Shown here in pieces: positions 1 through 6,407 of a DNA stretch of 37,989 nt. The notes below the pieces were generated by a model. That model saw nothing but the letters and a program-made list of their open reading frames with translations. It was not told where the DNA came from and ran no database searches. Origin of the DNA: an uncultured Clostridia bacterium (GTDB lineage: Bacteria > Bacillota > Clostridia > TANB77 > CAG-508); NCBI GenBank assembly GCA_944389475.1, contig CALXMM010000017.1, positions 1 through 37,989 of the forward strand, written 5' to 3'. Both the position numbers and the translations under genes were made by a program. Position 1 is the first letter of the stretch, and every line of letters starts with the position of its first letter.

Positions 1-55
1 GAGCAACTGACTTGTAATCAGTAGGTCGTCCGTTCAAGTCGGACAAGTGGCTCCA
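1..55 (+). tRNA. tRNA-Thr (UGU), 5' part cut by the window edge
   Basis: The visible part starts in the D-arm. A 5-bp anticodon stem (6-10 with 18-22) encloses a 7-base loop with TGT at 13-15, which reads Thr ACA codons. The T-arm stem GTCCG/CGGAC and an encoded CCA at 53-55 are intact. The acceptor 5' strand lies outside the window. A hairpin terminator follows at once. Confidence 0.93.
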
Positions 56-62
56 TATACTT

Positions 63-98
63 AAAGCTAGACTTTCTATAGAGATTGCCTAGCTTTTT
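63..98 (+). terminator. Intrinsic terminator of the tRNA unit
   Basis: The 8-bp stem AAAGCTAG/CTAGCTTT is followed by a T-rich tail. It ends the tRNA transcript before the SDR gene's own promoter. Confidence 0.8.
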
Positions 99-123
99 GT
101 TTTGCTTAAATATTAATGTAGTT

Positions 124-152
124 TTGCTTTTTTATGCGAAATAATGTATACT
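124..152 (+). promoter_or_regulatory. Sigma-A-like promoter for the SDR gene
   Basis: TTGCTT (124-129), a 17-bp spacer and TATACT (147-152) lie 25 bp upstream of the SDR start codon. Confidence 0.6.
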
Positions 153-177
153 ACTAATAAAATTAGAAGGTGTTAAA

Positions 178-903
178 ATGAGTAAAGTTATTTTAGTAAC
201 GGGAGCTTCTAGGGGAATTGGTAATAATATTGCAAGAACTTTAGCACAAGAAAACATAGTAATTGCAAATTATAATAAATCTCAAAATGAAGCCATAAAA
301 TTAAAAGAAGATTTAAAAAAAGAAAATATTAATATAGATATAATTAAAGCAGATGTATCTAAAAGAAATGAAGTTAAAGATATGATTAAGCAAATACTAG
401 AAAAGTATGGAAAAATAGATGTCTTAATTAATAATGCGGGAATTTCTCAGTATAAATTATTTACAGATATAAGTGATGAAGACTGGGATAATATAATTAA
501 TATAAATTTAAAATCAAATTTTATTGTTACACAAGAAGTCGTAAAAAATATGATATCAAGAAAAAATGGATTAATCATAAATATTTCATCAATTTGGGGA
601 GTTACTGGCGCAGCAATGGAAGTTGCTTATTCTACATCTAAAGCGGGAATTATTGGTTTAACAAAAAGTTTAGCAAAGGAGTTGGGACCTTCAAATATAA
701 GAGTAAATGCAATTGCACCTGGAATGATTGATACATCAATGAATAGTAAATTTTCTGATGAAGAAATAAATGATATTAAAGAGGAAATTCCATTAGAGAA
801 AATAGGAAAACCTGAAGAAATTACAAAATGCATAAAATGGTTGCTAGAAGATACATATACAACGGGTCAAGTAATTTCTATAAACGGAGGATGGAATATA
901 TAG
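178..903 (+). CDS. SDR-family NAD(P)-dependent oxidoreductase (FabG-like)
   Basis: This is a classical short-chain dehydrogenase/reductase of 241 residues, the usual length for the family. The nucleotide-binding motif TGASRGIG is at residues 8-15, NNAG at 85-88, and the catalytic tetrad is Asn110, Ser138, Tyr151 and Lys155 (YxxxK). IRVN at 174-177 and the PG at 181-182 also match the family. Arg12 in the glycine motif favours NADPH. It is a soluble cytoplasmic enzyme. The closest well-known relatives are 3-oxoacyl-ACP reductases (FabG), but no fatty-acid synthesis genes are adjacent and the gene stands alone between its own promoter and a bidirectional terminator, so the true substrate is open. 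The start is supported by an AGAAGGTG ribosome site. The family is certain, the FabG role is not. Confidence 0.93.
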   Translation: MSKVILVTGASRGIGNNIARTLAQENIVIANYNKSQNEAIKLKEDLKKENINIDIIKADVSKRNEVKDMIKQILEKYGKIDVLINNAGISQYKLFTDISDEDWDNIININLKSNFIVTQEVVKNMISRKNGLIINISSIWGVTGAAMEVAYSTSKAGIIGLTKSLAKELGPSNIRVNAIAPGMIDTSMNSKFSDEEINDIKEEIPLEKIGKPEEITKCIKWLLEDTYTTGQVISINGGWNI

Positions 904-911
904 CAAAATTA

Positions 912-938
912 AAGCCATGCACTAAATATGCATGGCTT
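912..938. terminator. Bidirectional terminator between convergent genes
   Basis: A perfect 10-bp stem (AAGCCATGCA with TGCATGGCTT) and 7-base loop lie between the SDR stop and the stop of the opposing CBM gene. Both flanks are AT-rich, so it probably serves both transcripts. Confidence 0.75.
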
Positions 939-944
939 ATCTAT

Positions 945-1424
945 TTATTTTGATGAATCTTCTTCATTTACTGTTTCTGAATTTGTATTGAAAGAAAATA
1001 GTTTTGGTAAATATTTAATTGCAGCAACAACAGAGGCTTTTACATTTTGCCACCATGCAGAAAACTTTCCTTGTTTAACATTTTCTATAACACCATTTTC
1101 TTGAACTACAACTAAATCTTTTGGTAATGGAGCAATCTCGAATACATAATTTTTACCATTATTATTGTCCCATTCACCTTTACCATTTTTAAAACAGAAA
1201 TTTAATGAATCTTGACCATTTAAATAAATTAAAGCTTGGTAACCCAATTCAGTCTTTTCCATTTTAATTTCATTAACATTTTCCCATAATAAACCAAAAC
1301 CATAATGTATATATAGCTCTGTATTAGAATTATCTTGGAAAAACTTTCCTGTATACGAAATTTTTACAACAGAATTTTCTATTAATTTATCTGTATTAAA
1401 AAATATATTTTTTATTAATTCCAT
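945..1424 (-). CDS. Small cytoplasmic protein with a CBM25/CBM53-like starch-binding domain
   Basis: Residues 15-97 look like a family 25/53 carbohydrate-binding module: a beta-sandwich pattern with a Y-x-G turn at 24-26, the GFGLLW motif ending in Trp47, Phe/Cys strands at 74-79, and the signature WDNN at 85-88 followed by NY. In known CBM25 domains the Trp residues and the WDNN turn contact alpha-glucans. There is no signal peptide and no catalytic domain. The tail (120-145) carries a Trp pair and an aromatic/basic amphipathic stretch, then a short acidic end. A cytoplasmic free-standing glucan-binding module would fit glycogen binding or membrane recruitment, but this is inference. The start has a GAGGAG site 9 nt upstream, and a TTGAAT-17-TATAAT promoter lies at 1503-1475. 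It is convergent with the SDR gene and probably monocistronic. Confidence 0.7.
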   Translation of the reverse strand: MELIKNIFFNTDKLIENSVVKISYTGKFFQDNSNTELYIHYGFGLLWENVNEIKMEKTELGYQALIYLNGQDSLNFCFKNGKGEWDNNNGKNYVFEIAPLPKDLVVVQENGVIENVKQGKFSAWWQNVKASVVAAIKYLPKLFSFNTNSETVNEEDSSK

Positions 1425-1474
1425 ATGGCATTTCTCCTCATTTATCTTTTGACTAAATTAATTAAACTAACACA

Positions 1475-1503
1475 ATTATATATATAAGTTTTACAATATT
1501 CAA
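1475..1503 (-). promoter_or_regulatory. Promoter of the CBM25-like gene
   Basis: Reading the minus strand, TTGAAT (1503-1498), 17 bp and TATAAT (1480-1475) precede the gene by about 50 nt. Confidence 0.6.
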
Positions 1504-1527
1504 TAGTTTTTTACAAAAAATATAAAA

Positions 1528-2103
1528 TTATTGTACAATTTTTCCAATTATATAAAAAGTATCTTTTTTTCCTATTCTTATTTTGGGATATTTTGGATTA
1601 TCTGCATATAAAGAAAGGTGAGTTTTTCCATATATAAATAGCCTTCTTATTAAAATTTGACCATTATAATAAAATAAACCAATATCATGAGCTTTTAAAG
1701 TGGTTCCAAAATCGACAAATACATATGAATATTTTTCGTAAATAGTATCCATAGCATCATCATTAACACGAATGCCAAAAGAAACCGAATTAAGTCCCGG
1801 TGGGCATTTCATAAAATGTAAATCATTAATGTCATCTACCAAAAGAATTCTATCTTCTGCAGTATATTTATAAACATCATAATCTTGAGCATCCTTAGTT
1901 ACTTTTGTATCATAGCATGCTAAAAACTTCTGATATGGGACATCAAGGCATTTACAAATTTGCTTAACAACTTTAACTGTTGGCTGTCTGTCACCATTTT
2001 CTATATGAGTTAAATATCCAGTATCTACACCAATTGTATTTGCTATACTAGATTTTGTTCTGTGTTTTTTTATTCTAATATTTTTTAATAAATTTCCTAA
2101 CAT
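1528..2103 (-). CDS. XRE-family regulator with catalytically dead S24/LexA-like C-terminal domain
   Basis: From the chosen ATG at 2103 the protein has 191 residues; the further upstream in-frame ATG (2109) touches the GAGG ribosome site, while 2103 is 7 nt from it. Residues 2-60 form a helix-turn-helix of the XRE type (IANTIGVDTGYLTHIENGDRQ region). Residues 100-190 match the S24 peptidase fold of LexA/CI-type regulators, but where active members have Ser-Met this one has Ala-Met (Ala117 from this start), and where the catalytic Lys should be there is Arg-Arg (IRR). Self-cleavage is therefore not expected, and the domain likely serves dimerisation or ligand sensing. It is divergent from the VanW gene. 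A TAGACA-17-TATAAT promoter and a Spo0A-type box lie in the shared intergenic region. No phage genes are near. Target genes are unknown. Confidence 0.85.
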   Translation of the reverse strand: MLGNLLKNIRIKKHRTKSSIANTIGVDTGYLTHIENGDRQPTVKVVKQICKCLDVPYQKFLACYDTKVTKDAQDYDVYKYTAEDRILLVDDINDLHFMKCPPGLNSVSFGIRVNDDAMDTIYEKYSYVFVDFGTTLKAHDIGLFYYNGQILIRRLFIYGKTHLSLYADNPKYPKIRIGKKDTFYIIGKIVQ

Positions 2104-2120
2104 AATCATACCTCTATAGC

Positions 2121-2149
2121 ATTATATAAAAGCATAGGAAAAATGTCTA
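2121..2149 (-). promoter_or_regulatory. Promoter of the XRE regulator
   Basis: On the minus strand TAGACA (2149-2144), a 17-bp spacer and TATAAT (2126-2121) precede the start by about 18 nt. The Spo0A-type box at 2154-2160 sits 5 bp upstream of the -35. Confidence 0.6.
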
Positions 2150-2153
2150 CTAT

Positions 2154-2160
2154 TGTCGAA
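2154..2160 (+). promoter_or_regulatory. Spo0A box (0A box) between the XRE and VanW genes
   Basis: Exact TGTCGAA, the core recognised by the sporulation master regulator Spo0A. It lies just upstream of the XRE promoter and just upstream of a possible VanW promoter (TTGAAA at 2168), so it could act on either gene. No spo0A gene is in the window, so binding is inferred. Confidence 0.5.
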
Positions 2161-2167
2161 AAAATTA

Positions 2168-2196
2168 TTGAAAATATGGTCATATTATGATATATC
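2168..2196 (+). promoter_or_regulatory. Possible promoter of the VanW gene
   Basis: TTGAAA (2168-2173), 17 bp and TATATC (2191-2196). The -10 is imperfect and other AT-rich hexamers nearby could serve, so this is tentative. Confidence 0.35.
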
Positions 2197-2265
2197 TGTA
2201 ATATATAATTATAAGGCGTAATTATAAGAAAATTGATAATGTAAAGTAATCTATGAAAAAATAAA

Positions 2266-2280
2266 ATGAAAGCGTTATCA
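2266..2280 (+). promoter_or_regulatory. cre-like (CcpA) operator before the VanW gene
   Basis: ATGAAAGCGTTATCA fits the catabolite-responsive element consensus WTGNAANCGNWNNCW at every position. It lies 9 bp before the AAGGGGAG ribosome site, downstream of any promoter, where bound CcpA usually blocks elongation or initiation. No CcpA gene is visible here. Confidence 0.5.
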
Positions 2281-2303
2281 AGAAAATTAAGGGGAGTATA
2301 TTT

Positions 2304-4136
2304 ATGATTGAGGAGAAAGTTGTAACAAAAGAAGAAACTACTGTAAAAGAAAATAATCTTAAACAACCTAAAAAAATGAGTAATAAGAAAAAAATAATTA
2401 TAATTAGTACCATAGTAGCTATTATTGTGATATTAGCAATACTTAGCGTTATTTTTGCGATAATTAATCATAGTAATGATAAAGTTTTAAGTGGTATTAC
2501 TTTAAATGGTGTAGAAGTTGGAGGTAAAACCAAAGATGAAATAAAAACTATGTTAGAAGAAAAAGTAAATGCAAAAAAGACTGAAGATTTAATTGTAAAA
2601 TTAAATGCACAAACTGAAGATGGAGAAAATTATAAAGGTGCAGTTAGTTTTGAACAGTTACAGTTGAATTATAATTTAGATGATGCTATCAATAAAGCAT
2701 ATAACGTTGGCAGAGATAGTAATATTTTTGTAAATAATTTTAATATTATAAAGAATTTTTTCTCTAAAAATAATATAGAAATTCCTTTTGAATATAATAA
2801 TGAGGAACTAACAAAACAAATAGATACAATAAATGGTCAAATACCTGGAGCTGTTTTGGAAAGTAGTTATTATATAGATGAGGATAAACAGGAATTAGTT
2901 ATAACAAAGGGAAAAGCTGGATTGGAAGTTGATCCAGAATTATTAAAACAAGAAGTGGAAAAAGAAATTAAAGATGTGGAAAGTACGGGAAAAGAAATTG
3001 ATTTATCCACAAGAAATAAAGAGCCAGACCCAATCAATTTAGATGCAATTTACTCAGAAATACATACAGAGCCAAAGGATGCCTACTATACAGAAAATCC
3101 ATTTACATTATATCCACATGTTGATGGAGTGGATTTTGCAATTTCAATGGATGAGGCAAAGAAATTATTAGAAGAAGATAAGGATGAATATATTATTCCA
3201 TTAAAAATTACACATCCAAATATAACTACGGACAAAATTGGTTCAGCAGCATTTCCAGATTTATTAGGAGAGTTTTCAACTAATTATAATGCTGGAGATA
3301 AGGATAGAACAACAAATTTAAAATTAGCATCTAATAAAATTAATAATACAGTTTTAATGCCTGGGGAGACTTTCTCATATAATAAAGTTGTAGGAGAAAG
3401 AACTGTTGCAGCAGGATATAAAGAAGCAGCAACTTATGCTGGAGGAAAAGTTGTTGATGATATAGGTGGAGGTATATGCCAAATAACATCAACATTATAT
3501 AATGCAGTTGTATTTGCAAATTTAGACATAGTAAGTAGGAGCAATCATCAATTCGTACCATCATATGTAAAAGCAGGTAGAGATGCAACAGTTGTTTATG
3601 GTGCAATAGATTTTAAATTTAAGAATTCAAGGGAATATCCAATTCAAATAAAAAGTAGTGTTAGCGGGGGCATAGCTAAAGTAATGATATTTGGAAAAAA
3701 GCAGGACCCAGAATACGAAGTTAAAATAGAAACAAAAATAACGGGTAGTATTCCAATGAAAACAACTTATGAAGATGACCCTACAATGGAACAAGGCAAG
3801 GAAAAGGTTATACAGAAAGGACACAAAGGAACATATAGTGAGGCCTATAAAGTTGTATACTTGAATGGAAAAGTAGTGTCTAGAACATTGCTTTCTAAAG
3901 ATAAATATAATCAAATGGAAACAATTATAAAAAGAGGAACAAAAGGAAAGGAAAATACAACTCCAGAAACACCACCTGCTCCAACTGAGCCAGCTACTCC
4001 AACAGAACCAACACCACCTGCTCCAACAGAGCCAACAGAACCTACAAATCAAACACCTCCACCATCAGAAACTGTAACACCAACAGAGCCAGAAAAACCT
4101 TCAGGTGAAGATGGAACAGGAGAAGGAACTAATTAA
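2304..4136 (+). CDS. Membrane-anchored VanW-family protein with PG-binding-like repeats, G5 domain and Pro-rich tail
   Basis: 610 residues. A basic N-terminal tail is followed by one membrane helix (31-54), so the rest is outside the cell. Residues about 62-230 resemble the peptidoglycan-binding-4 type repeat that precedes VanW domains in Clostridia. The VanW domain spans about 325-455, with its conserved GGGICQ and STLYNA core and the NHQFVPSYV segment. A G5-like domain follows (about 469-550), then a low-complexity tail of TEPT/PPAPTEP repeats ending in Gly/Glu. G5 domains bind peptidoglycan or N-acetylglucosamine. VanW was named from vancomycin gene clusters, but its biochemical role is not settled, and lone copies like this are thought to act in cell-envelope upkeep. 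The start has AAGGGGAG 7 nt upstream. Upstream lie a cre-like site and a 0A box, so both carbon status and sporulation signals could act. No van cluster genes are near, so resistance should not be inferred. Confidence 0.88.
   Translation: MIEEKVVTKEETTVKENNLKQPKKMSNKKKIIIISTIVAIIVILAILSVIFAIINHSNDKVLSGITLNGVEVGGKTKDEIKTMLEEKVNAKKTEDLIVKLNAQTEDGENYKGAVSFEQLQLNYNLDDAINKAYNVGRDSNIFVNNFNIIKNFFSKNNIEIPFEYNNEELTKQIDTINGQIPGAVLESSYYIDEDKQELVITKGKAGLEVDPELLKQEVEKEIKDVESTGKEIDLSTRNKEPDPINLDAIYSEIHTEPKDAYYTENPFTLYPHVDGVDFAISMDEAKKLLEEDKDEYIIPLKITHPNITTDKIGSAAFPDLLGEFSTNYNAGDKDRTTNLKLASNKINNTVLMPGETFSYNKVVGERTVAAGYKEAATYAGGKVVDDIGGGICQITSTLYNAVVFANLDIVSRSNHQFVPSYVKAGRDATVVYGAIDFKFKNSREYPIQIKSSVSGGIAKVMIFGKKQDPEYEVKIETKITGSIPMKTTYEDDPTMEQGKEKVIQKGHKGTYSEAYKVVYLNGKVVSRTLLSKDKYNQMETIIKRGTKGKENTTPETPPAPTEPATPTEPTPPAPTEPTEPTNQTPPPSETVTPTEPEKPSGEDGTGEGTN
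3958..4110 (+). repeat. Pro/Thr/Glu-rich tandem repeats in the VanW protein tail
   Basis: Degenerate units encoding TEPT, PPAPTEP and similar recur several times (codons such as ccaacagagcca). This is the kind of in-frame repeat that varies in copy number between strains and makes a flexible wall-spanning linker. Confidence 0.7.
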
Positions 4137-4194
4137 AAAAGGCATTAAGCTATTGCTGGAATTCTTGGCAGGTAAAGGAATTAATTAAAATAAT

Positions 4195-4232
4195 GAGATG
4201 AAATTACAAAATAATTTCATCTCTAGTTTTTT
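4195..4232 (+). terminator. Terminator of the VanW gene
   Basis: A perfect 12-bp stem (4195-4206 with 4212-4223) is followed by a six-T run. The 58 nt between stop and hairpin hold no gene. Confidence 0.8.
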
Positions 4233-4237
4233 AACTC

Positions 4238-4267
4238 TTGACAAATAACAAGTTTTAGTATTATACT
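4238..4267 (+). promoter_or_regulatory. Promoter of tRNA-Lys
   Basis: Consensus TTGACA (4238-4243), an 18-bp spacer and TATACT (4262-4267) lie 28 bp before the tRNA. Confidence 0.75.
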
Positions 4268-4295
4268 AATAAAGTAGTTTAAGAATAAAGGACAT

Positions 4296-4371
4296 GCACC
4301 ATTAGCTCAGTTGGTAGAGCAGCTGACTCTTAATCAGAAGGTCCGGGGTTCGACCCCCCGATGGTGCACCA
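4296..4371 (+). tRNA. tRNA-Lys (CUU)
   Basis: A complete 76-nt cloverleaf: acceptor GCACCAT/ATGGTGC, anticodon CTT at 4329-4331 in a 7-base loop, T-stem CGGGG/CCCCG, and encoded CCA at 4369-4371. The outermost anticodon-stem pair is a G-A mismatch. It reads AAG codons. Confidence 0.96.
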
Positions 4372-4406
4372 AACAACACTTAATACAAAAGGTGTTGTTT
4401 TTTTTT
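4372..4406 (+). terminator. Terminator of tRNA-Lys
   Basis: The 8-bp stem AACAACAC/GTGTTGTT starts right after the CCA and runs into a T tract of about nine bases. Confidence 0.88.
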
Positions 4407-4448
4407 GGAAATTGTGATATTATACAGAAAAATTAAAGGAGTATTATA

Positions 4449-4715
4449 ATGACATTAGAATTTGTAGATAATTATTTGAATGCAAAACTAGCACAGAATA
4501 GAGAAATTATTAAGTTTTCGTTCTATGAAGTTAGAATGAAACTTAATTTATCAGAAGAGGATTCTATAACTTTTTTAAGCTTAATTTCTCAAAAACTAAT
4601 GAATACGGGATACTTAGTTTATAAAACAGGAGAAGAGTATACATACAACGGAAAAAAGGTAAAAATACAGGAAAACGAATTGTTAGTTGCAGTTCTTAAA
4701 GAAAAAGCAATATAA
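4449..4715 (+). CDS. Small protein of unknown function (88 aa)
   Basis: I do not recognise a family. It is an 88-residue soluble protein with no signal peptide or membrane helix. Residues 1-53 look mostly helical and 54-80 contain a predicted beta-hairpin (YLVYKTGEEYTYNGKKVKI), a helix-helix-hairpin order that recalls small winged-helix proteins; that is only a shape impression. An AAAGGAG site 6 nt upstream supports the start, and codon use matches the neighbours. It lies between the tRNA-Lys terminator and the M23 peptidase gene, 77 nt before the latter's start, with an AT-rich hairpin between them. It could be monocistronic or lead into the peptidase gene. Confidence 0.7.
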   Translation: MTLEFVDNYLNAKLAQNREIIKFSFYEVRMKLNLSEEDSITFLSLISQKLMNTGYLVYKTGEEYTYNGKKVKIQENELLVAVLKEKAI

Positions 4716-4724
4716 TACTTAAAA

Positions 4725-4762
4725 TTTTAAATAATGTACTTTATAAAATACATTATTTAAAA
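4725..4762. terminator. AT-rich hairpin between the 88-aa gene and the M23 peptidase
   Basis: A perfect 14-bp inverted repeat, nearly all A and T, with a 10-base loop. The plus-strand flank is A-rich rather than T-rich, so it is a weak plus-strand terminator at best. It may instead stabilise mRNA ends. Confidence 0.4.
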
Positions 4763-4792
4763 ATAGTAAAAATATTGAAGAGGAGAATGATT

Positions 4793-6070
4793 ATGAAACA
4801 ATTACTAAAAAAAATATTGGTCTTAATAATAGGAATAACATTAATTATGTCCAATATATCTTTAGCAGTTTCATCACAGGATTCACAAGATTTACAAGAT
4901 AAAATAGATAAAACAAAAGACCAATTAAATGAAGTTACAACGACAAAAACGGATACAGAAAAACAAGTGAATGATATTCAAAGTAAGATAGATGAATACC
5001 AAGGTTCTATAGATTCTTTGAATGACCAACTAGATACATTAAATACAAACATAGCAGATAATCAGAAAAAATTGGAAGAACAACAAAAGTCTTATGATAA
5101 TAATTCTAAATTATTGGACCAAAGATTAATAACAATTTATGAAGCAGGAAGCGTATCATACTTAGATGTATTGTTATCATCAAAAAGTATAACAGATTTT
5201 ATATCTAATTATTATTTAATATCAGAGTTAGCTTCATACGATTTGGATTTATTAAATACAATACAAAAAGAGCAGGAACAAATAGAACAAACAAAGAAAT
5301 CTTTGGAAAACGATAAGAGTCAAATTGAAGAATTAAAAAATGAAAAAGAAGTTAAAACACAGGAATTAAATTCTACAAAGCAAGAAAAAGAAAAATATAT
5401 AGACCAATTACAAGGACAAGCTACGGATTTACAAAAAGATTTAGCTCAATTCGAAAAAGATAAAGCTGCTATAGACAAAAGACTTGAGGAAATTGCAAAA
5501 GCCAATGCTAATAAAGGTAACAGTGATAAAAATGGAAGTGGCTCTAGCAATAATTCTGGAAGTAGTAGTTCTGGAGGAAGTTCTAGTAGCGGTGGAGCAG
5601 TTAGTAGTAAAGGATACATATGTCCAATACCTGGATTAAGTAAAAAGAATATAACATGTGGATTTTATGGATATTCAGGACATGGAGGAGCAGATTTTGG
5701 AGGCAATTATGGAAAGCCTGTAGTTGCAGCTAAAAGTGGTACAGTCGTAATTTCAGAAACATTAACCGGAAATATTCCTAATTATGATTCTAATGGAAAT
5801 CTAATTGGAAAATATAGAAGTTATGGTGAGTATATAGCTATTTTACATGATGATGGTAATATTACTTTATATGCACATGGAAAACCAGGAAGTAGATTAG
5901 TTAAAGAAGGACAAAGAGTATCACAGGGACAACAAATAATGTCAGTAGGAAATACTGGTAATGTACAACCAAGACCAAGTCCTAGCAGACCTACGGGTGG
6001 TGCGCATTTGCACTTCGAGGTAAGAGTAAATGGTTCACAAAGAGTGGACCCAGCTAAATATTTACCTTAG
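4793..6070 (+). CDS. Secreted M23 peptidase with long N-terminal coiled coil (EnvC/NlpD-like murein hydrolase)
   Basis: I place the start at ATG 4793 (425 residues) because the GAGGAG site lies 7 nt before it; in-frame TTG 4775 and ATG 4787 sit before or inside that site. A signal peptide ends near SLA (about residue 26). Residues 28-235 are a long coiled coil (PcsB/EnvC-like), followed by a Gly/Ser/Asn-rich linker (about 240-273) and an M23 zinc endopeptidase domain. Its metal ligands are His297 and Asp301 (HGGAD) and His407 of the HLH motif (His405/His407); the YAHG motif is also present. M23 enzymes cut peptide cross-bridges in peptidoglycan, and PcsB/EnvC-type coiled coils usually couple them to FtsEX during cell separation. 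FtsEX is not in the window. Its role in daughter-cell separation is inferred. Confidence 0.9.
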   Translation: MKQLLKKILVLIIGITLIMSNISLAVSSQDSQDLQDKIDKTKDQLNEVTTTKTDTEKQVNDIQSKIDEYQGSIDSLNDQLDTLNTNIADNQKKLEEQQKSYDNNSKLLDQRLITIYEAGSVSYLDVLLSSKSITDFISNYYLISELASYDLDLLNTIQKEQEQIEQTKKSLENDKSQIEELKNEKEVKTQELNSTKQEKEKYIDQLQGQATDLQKDLAQFEKDKAAIDKRLEEIAKANANKGNSDKNGSGSSNNSGSSSSGGSSSSGGAVSSKGYICPIPGLSKKNITCGFYGYSGHGGADFGGNYGKPVVAAKSGTVVISETLTGNIPNYDSNGNLIGKYRSYGEYIAILHDDGNITLYAHGKPGSRLVKEGQRVSQGQQIMSVGNTGNVQPRPSPSRPTGGAHLHFEVRVNGSQRVDPAKYLP

Positions 6071-6154
6071 TAAAACTTAAAATATAATTATAAAAATACA
6101 AGATATGTAAAAAAATAAGTACAGAAAGTGTAATTTAGAACTAAAAATATTATT

Positions 6155-6201
6155 AAAATACTATAAAATATGGGAAAAACATATGTTATAGTATTTTTTT
6201 T
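6155..6201 (+). terminator. Terminator of the M23 peptidase gene
   Basis: A 12-bp stem (6155-6166 with 6186-6197) ends in a run of T. The rest of the 337-bp gap 6071-6407 is AT-rich and holds, besides this hairpin, one clear promoter at 6343-6371 and a TTGACA at 6200 without a convincing -10. Confidence 0.75.
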
Positions 6202-6342
6202 GACAAAAAATACAGTTAAAAATAAAAAAATAATCAAATGTAACAAAAAATAAATAAATTTTTAACAAAATTGTAACAATTACATGAAATGAAGTTCCGT
6301 AAAGGCATTTTAAATGAATAGAATGACCCTCGAAAAAGCATA

Positions 6343-6371
6343 TTGAACTTAAGAAAATATGTTGCTATATT
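6343..6371 (+). promoter_or_regulatory. Promoter of the surface-protein operon
   Basis: TTGAAC (6343-6348), 17 bp and TATATT (6366-6371) lie 36 bp before the ATG. The ribosome site is AAGGGG. Confidence 0.6.
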
Positions 6372-6407
6372 GTAAATAAAGATTTATGCCGTTGAAGGGG
6401 TGTTATT

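Noticed and set aside
1..55. tRNA-Thr 3' end as an integration site for a mobile element
   Set aside because: No integrase, no repeated copy of the tRNA end and no phage genes in the window.
1684..1693. Near-match to a Spo0A box (AATCGACAAA, i.e. TGTCGAT on the minus strand)
   Set aside because: Last base differs from the consensus and it lies inside the XRE coding region.
3627..4052. Minus-strand ORF opposite the VanW gene tail
   Set aside because: Its Trp/Cys-rich translation is the mirror of the Pro/Thr repeat and lacks a ribosome site; the same holds for other ORFs opposite the real genes.
2304..4136. Vancomycin resistance
   Set aside because: VanW-domain proteins are common in Clostridia without resistance, and no vanH, ligase, vanX or vanRS genes are near.
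6200..6205. TTGACA as -35 for the surface-protein operon
   Set aside because: No acceptable -10 at 16-19 bp; the pair at 6343-6371 is better placed.
6205..6407. Possible riboswitch (for example c-di-GMP) before the surface operon
   Set aside because: None of the conserved aptamer segments could be found; only AT-rich DNA and a promoter.
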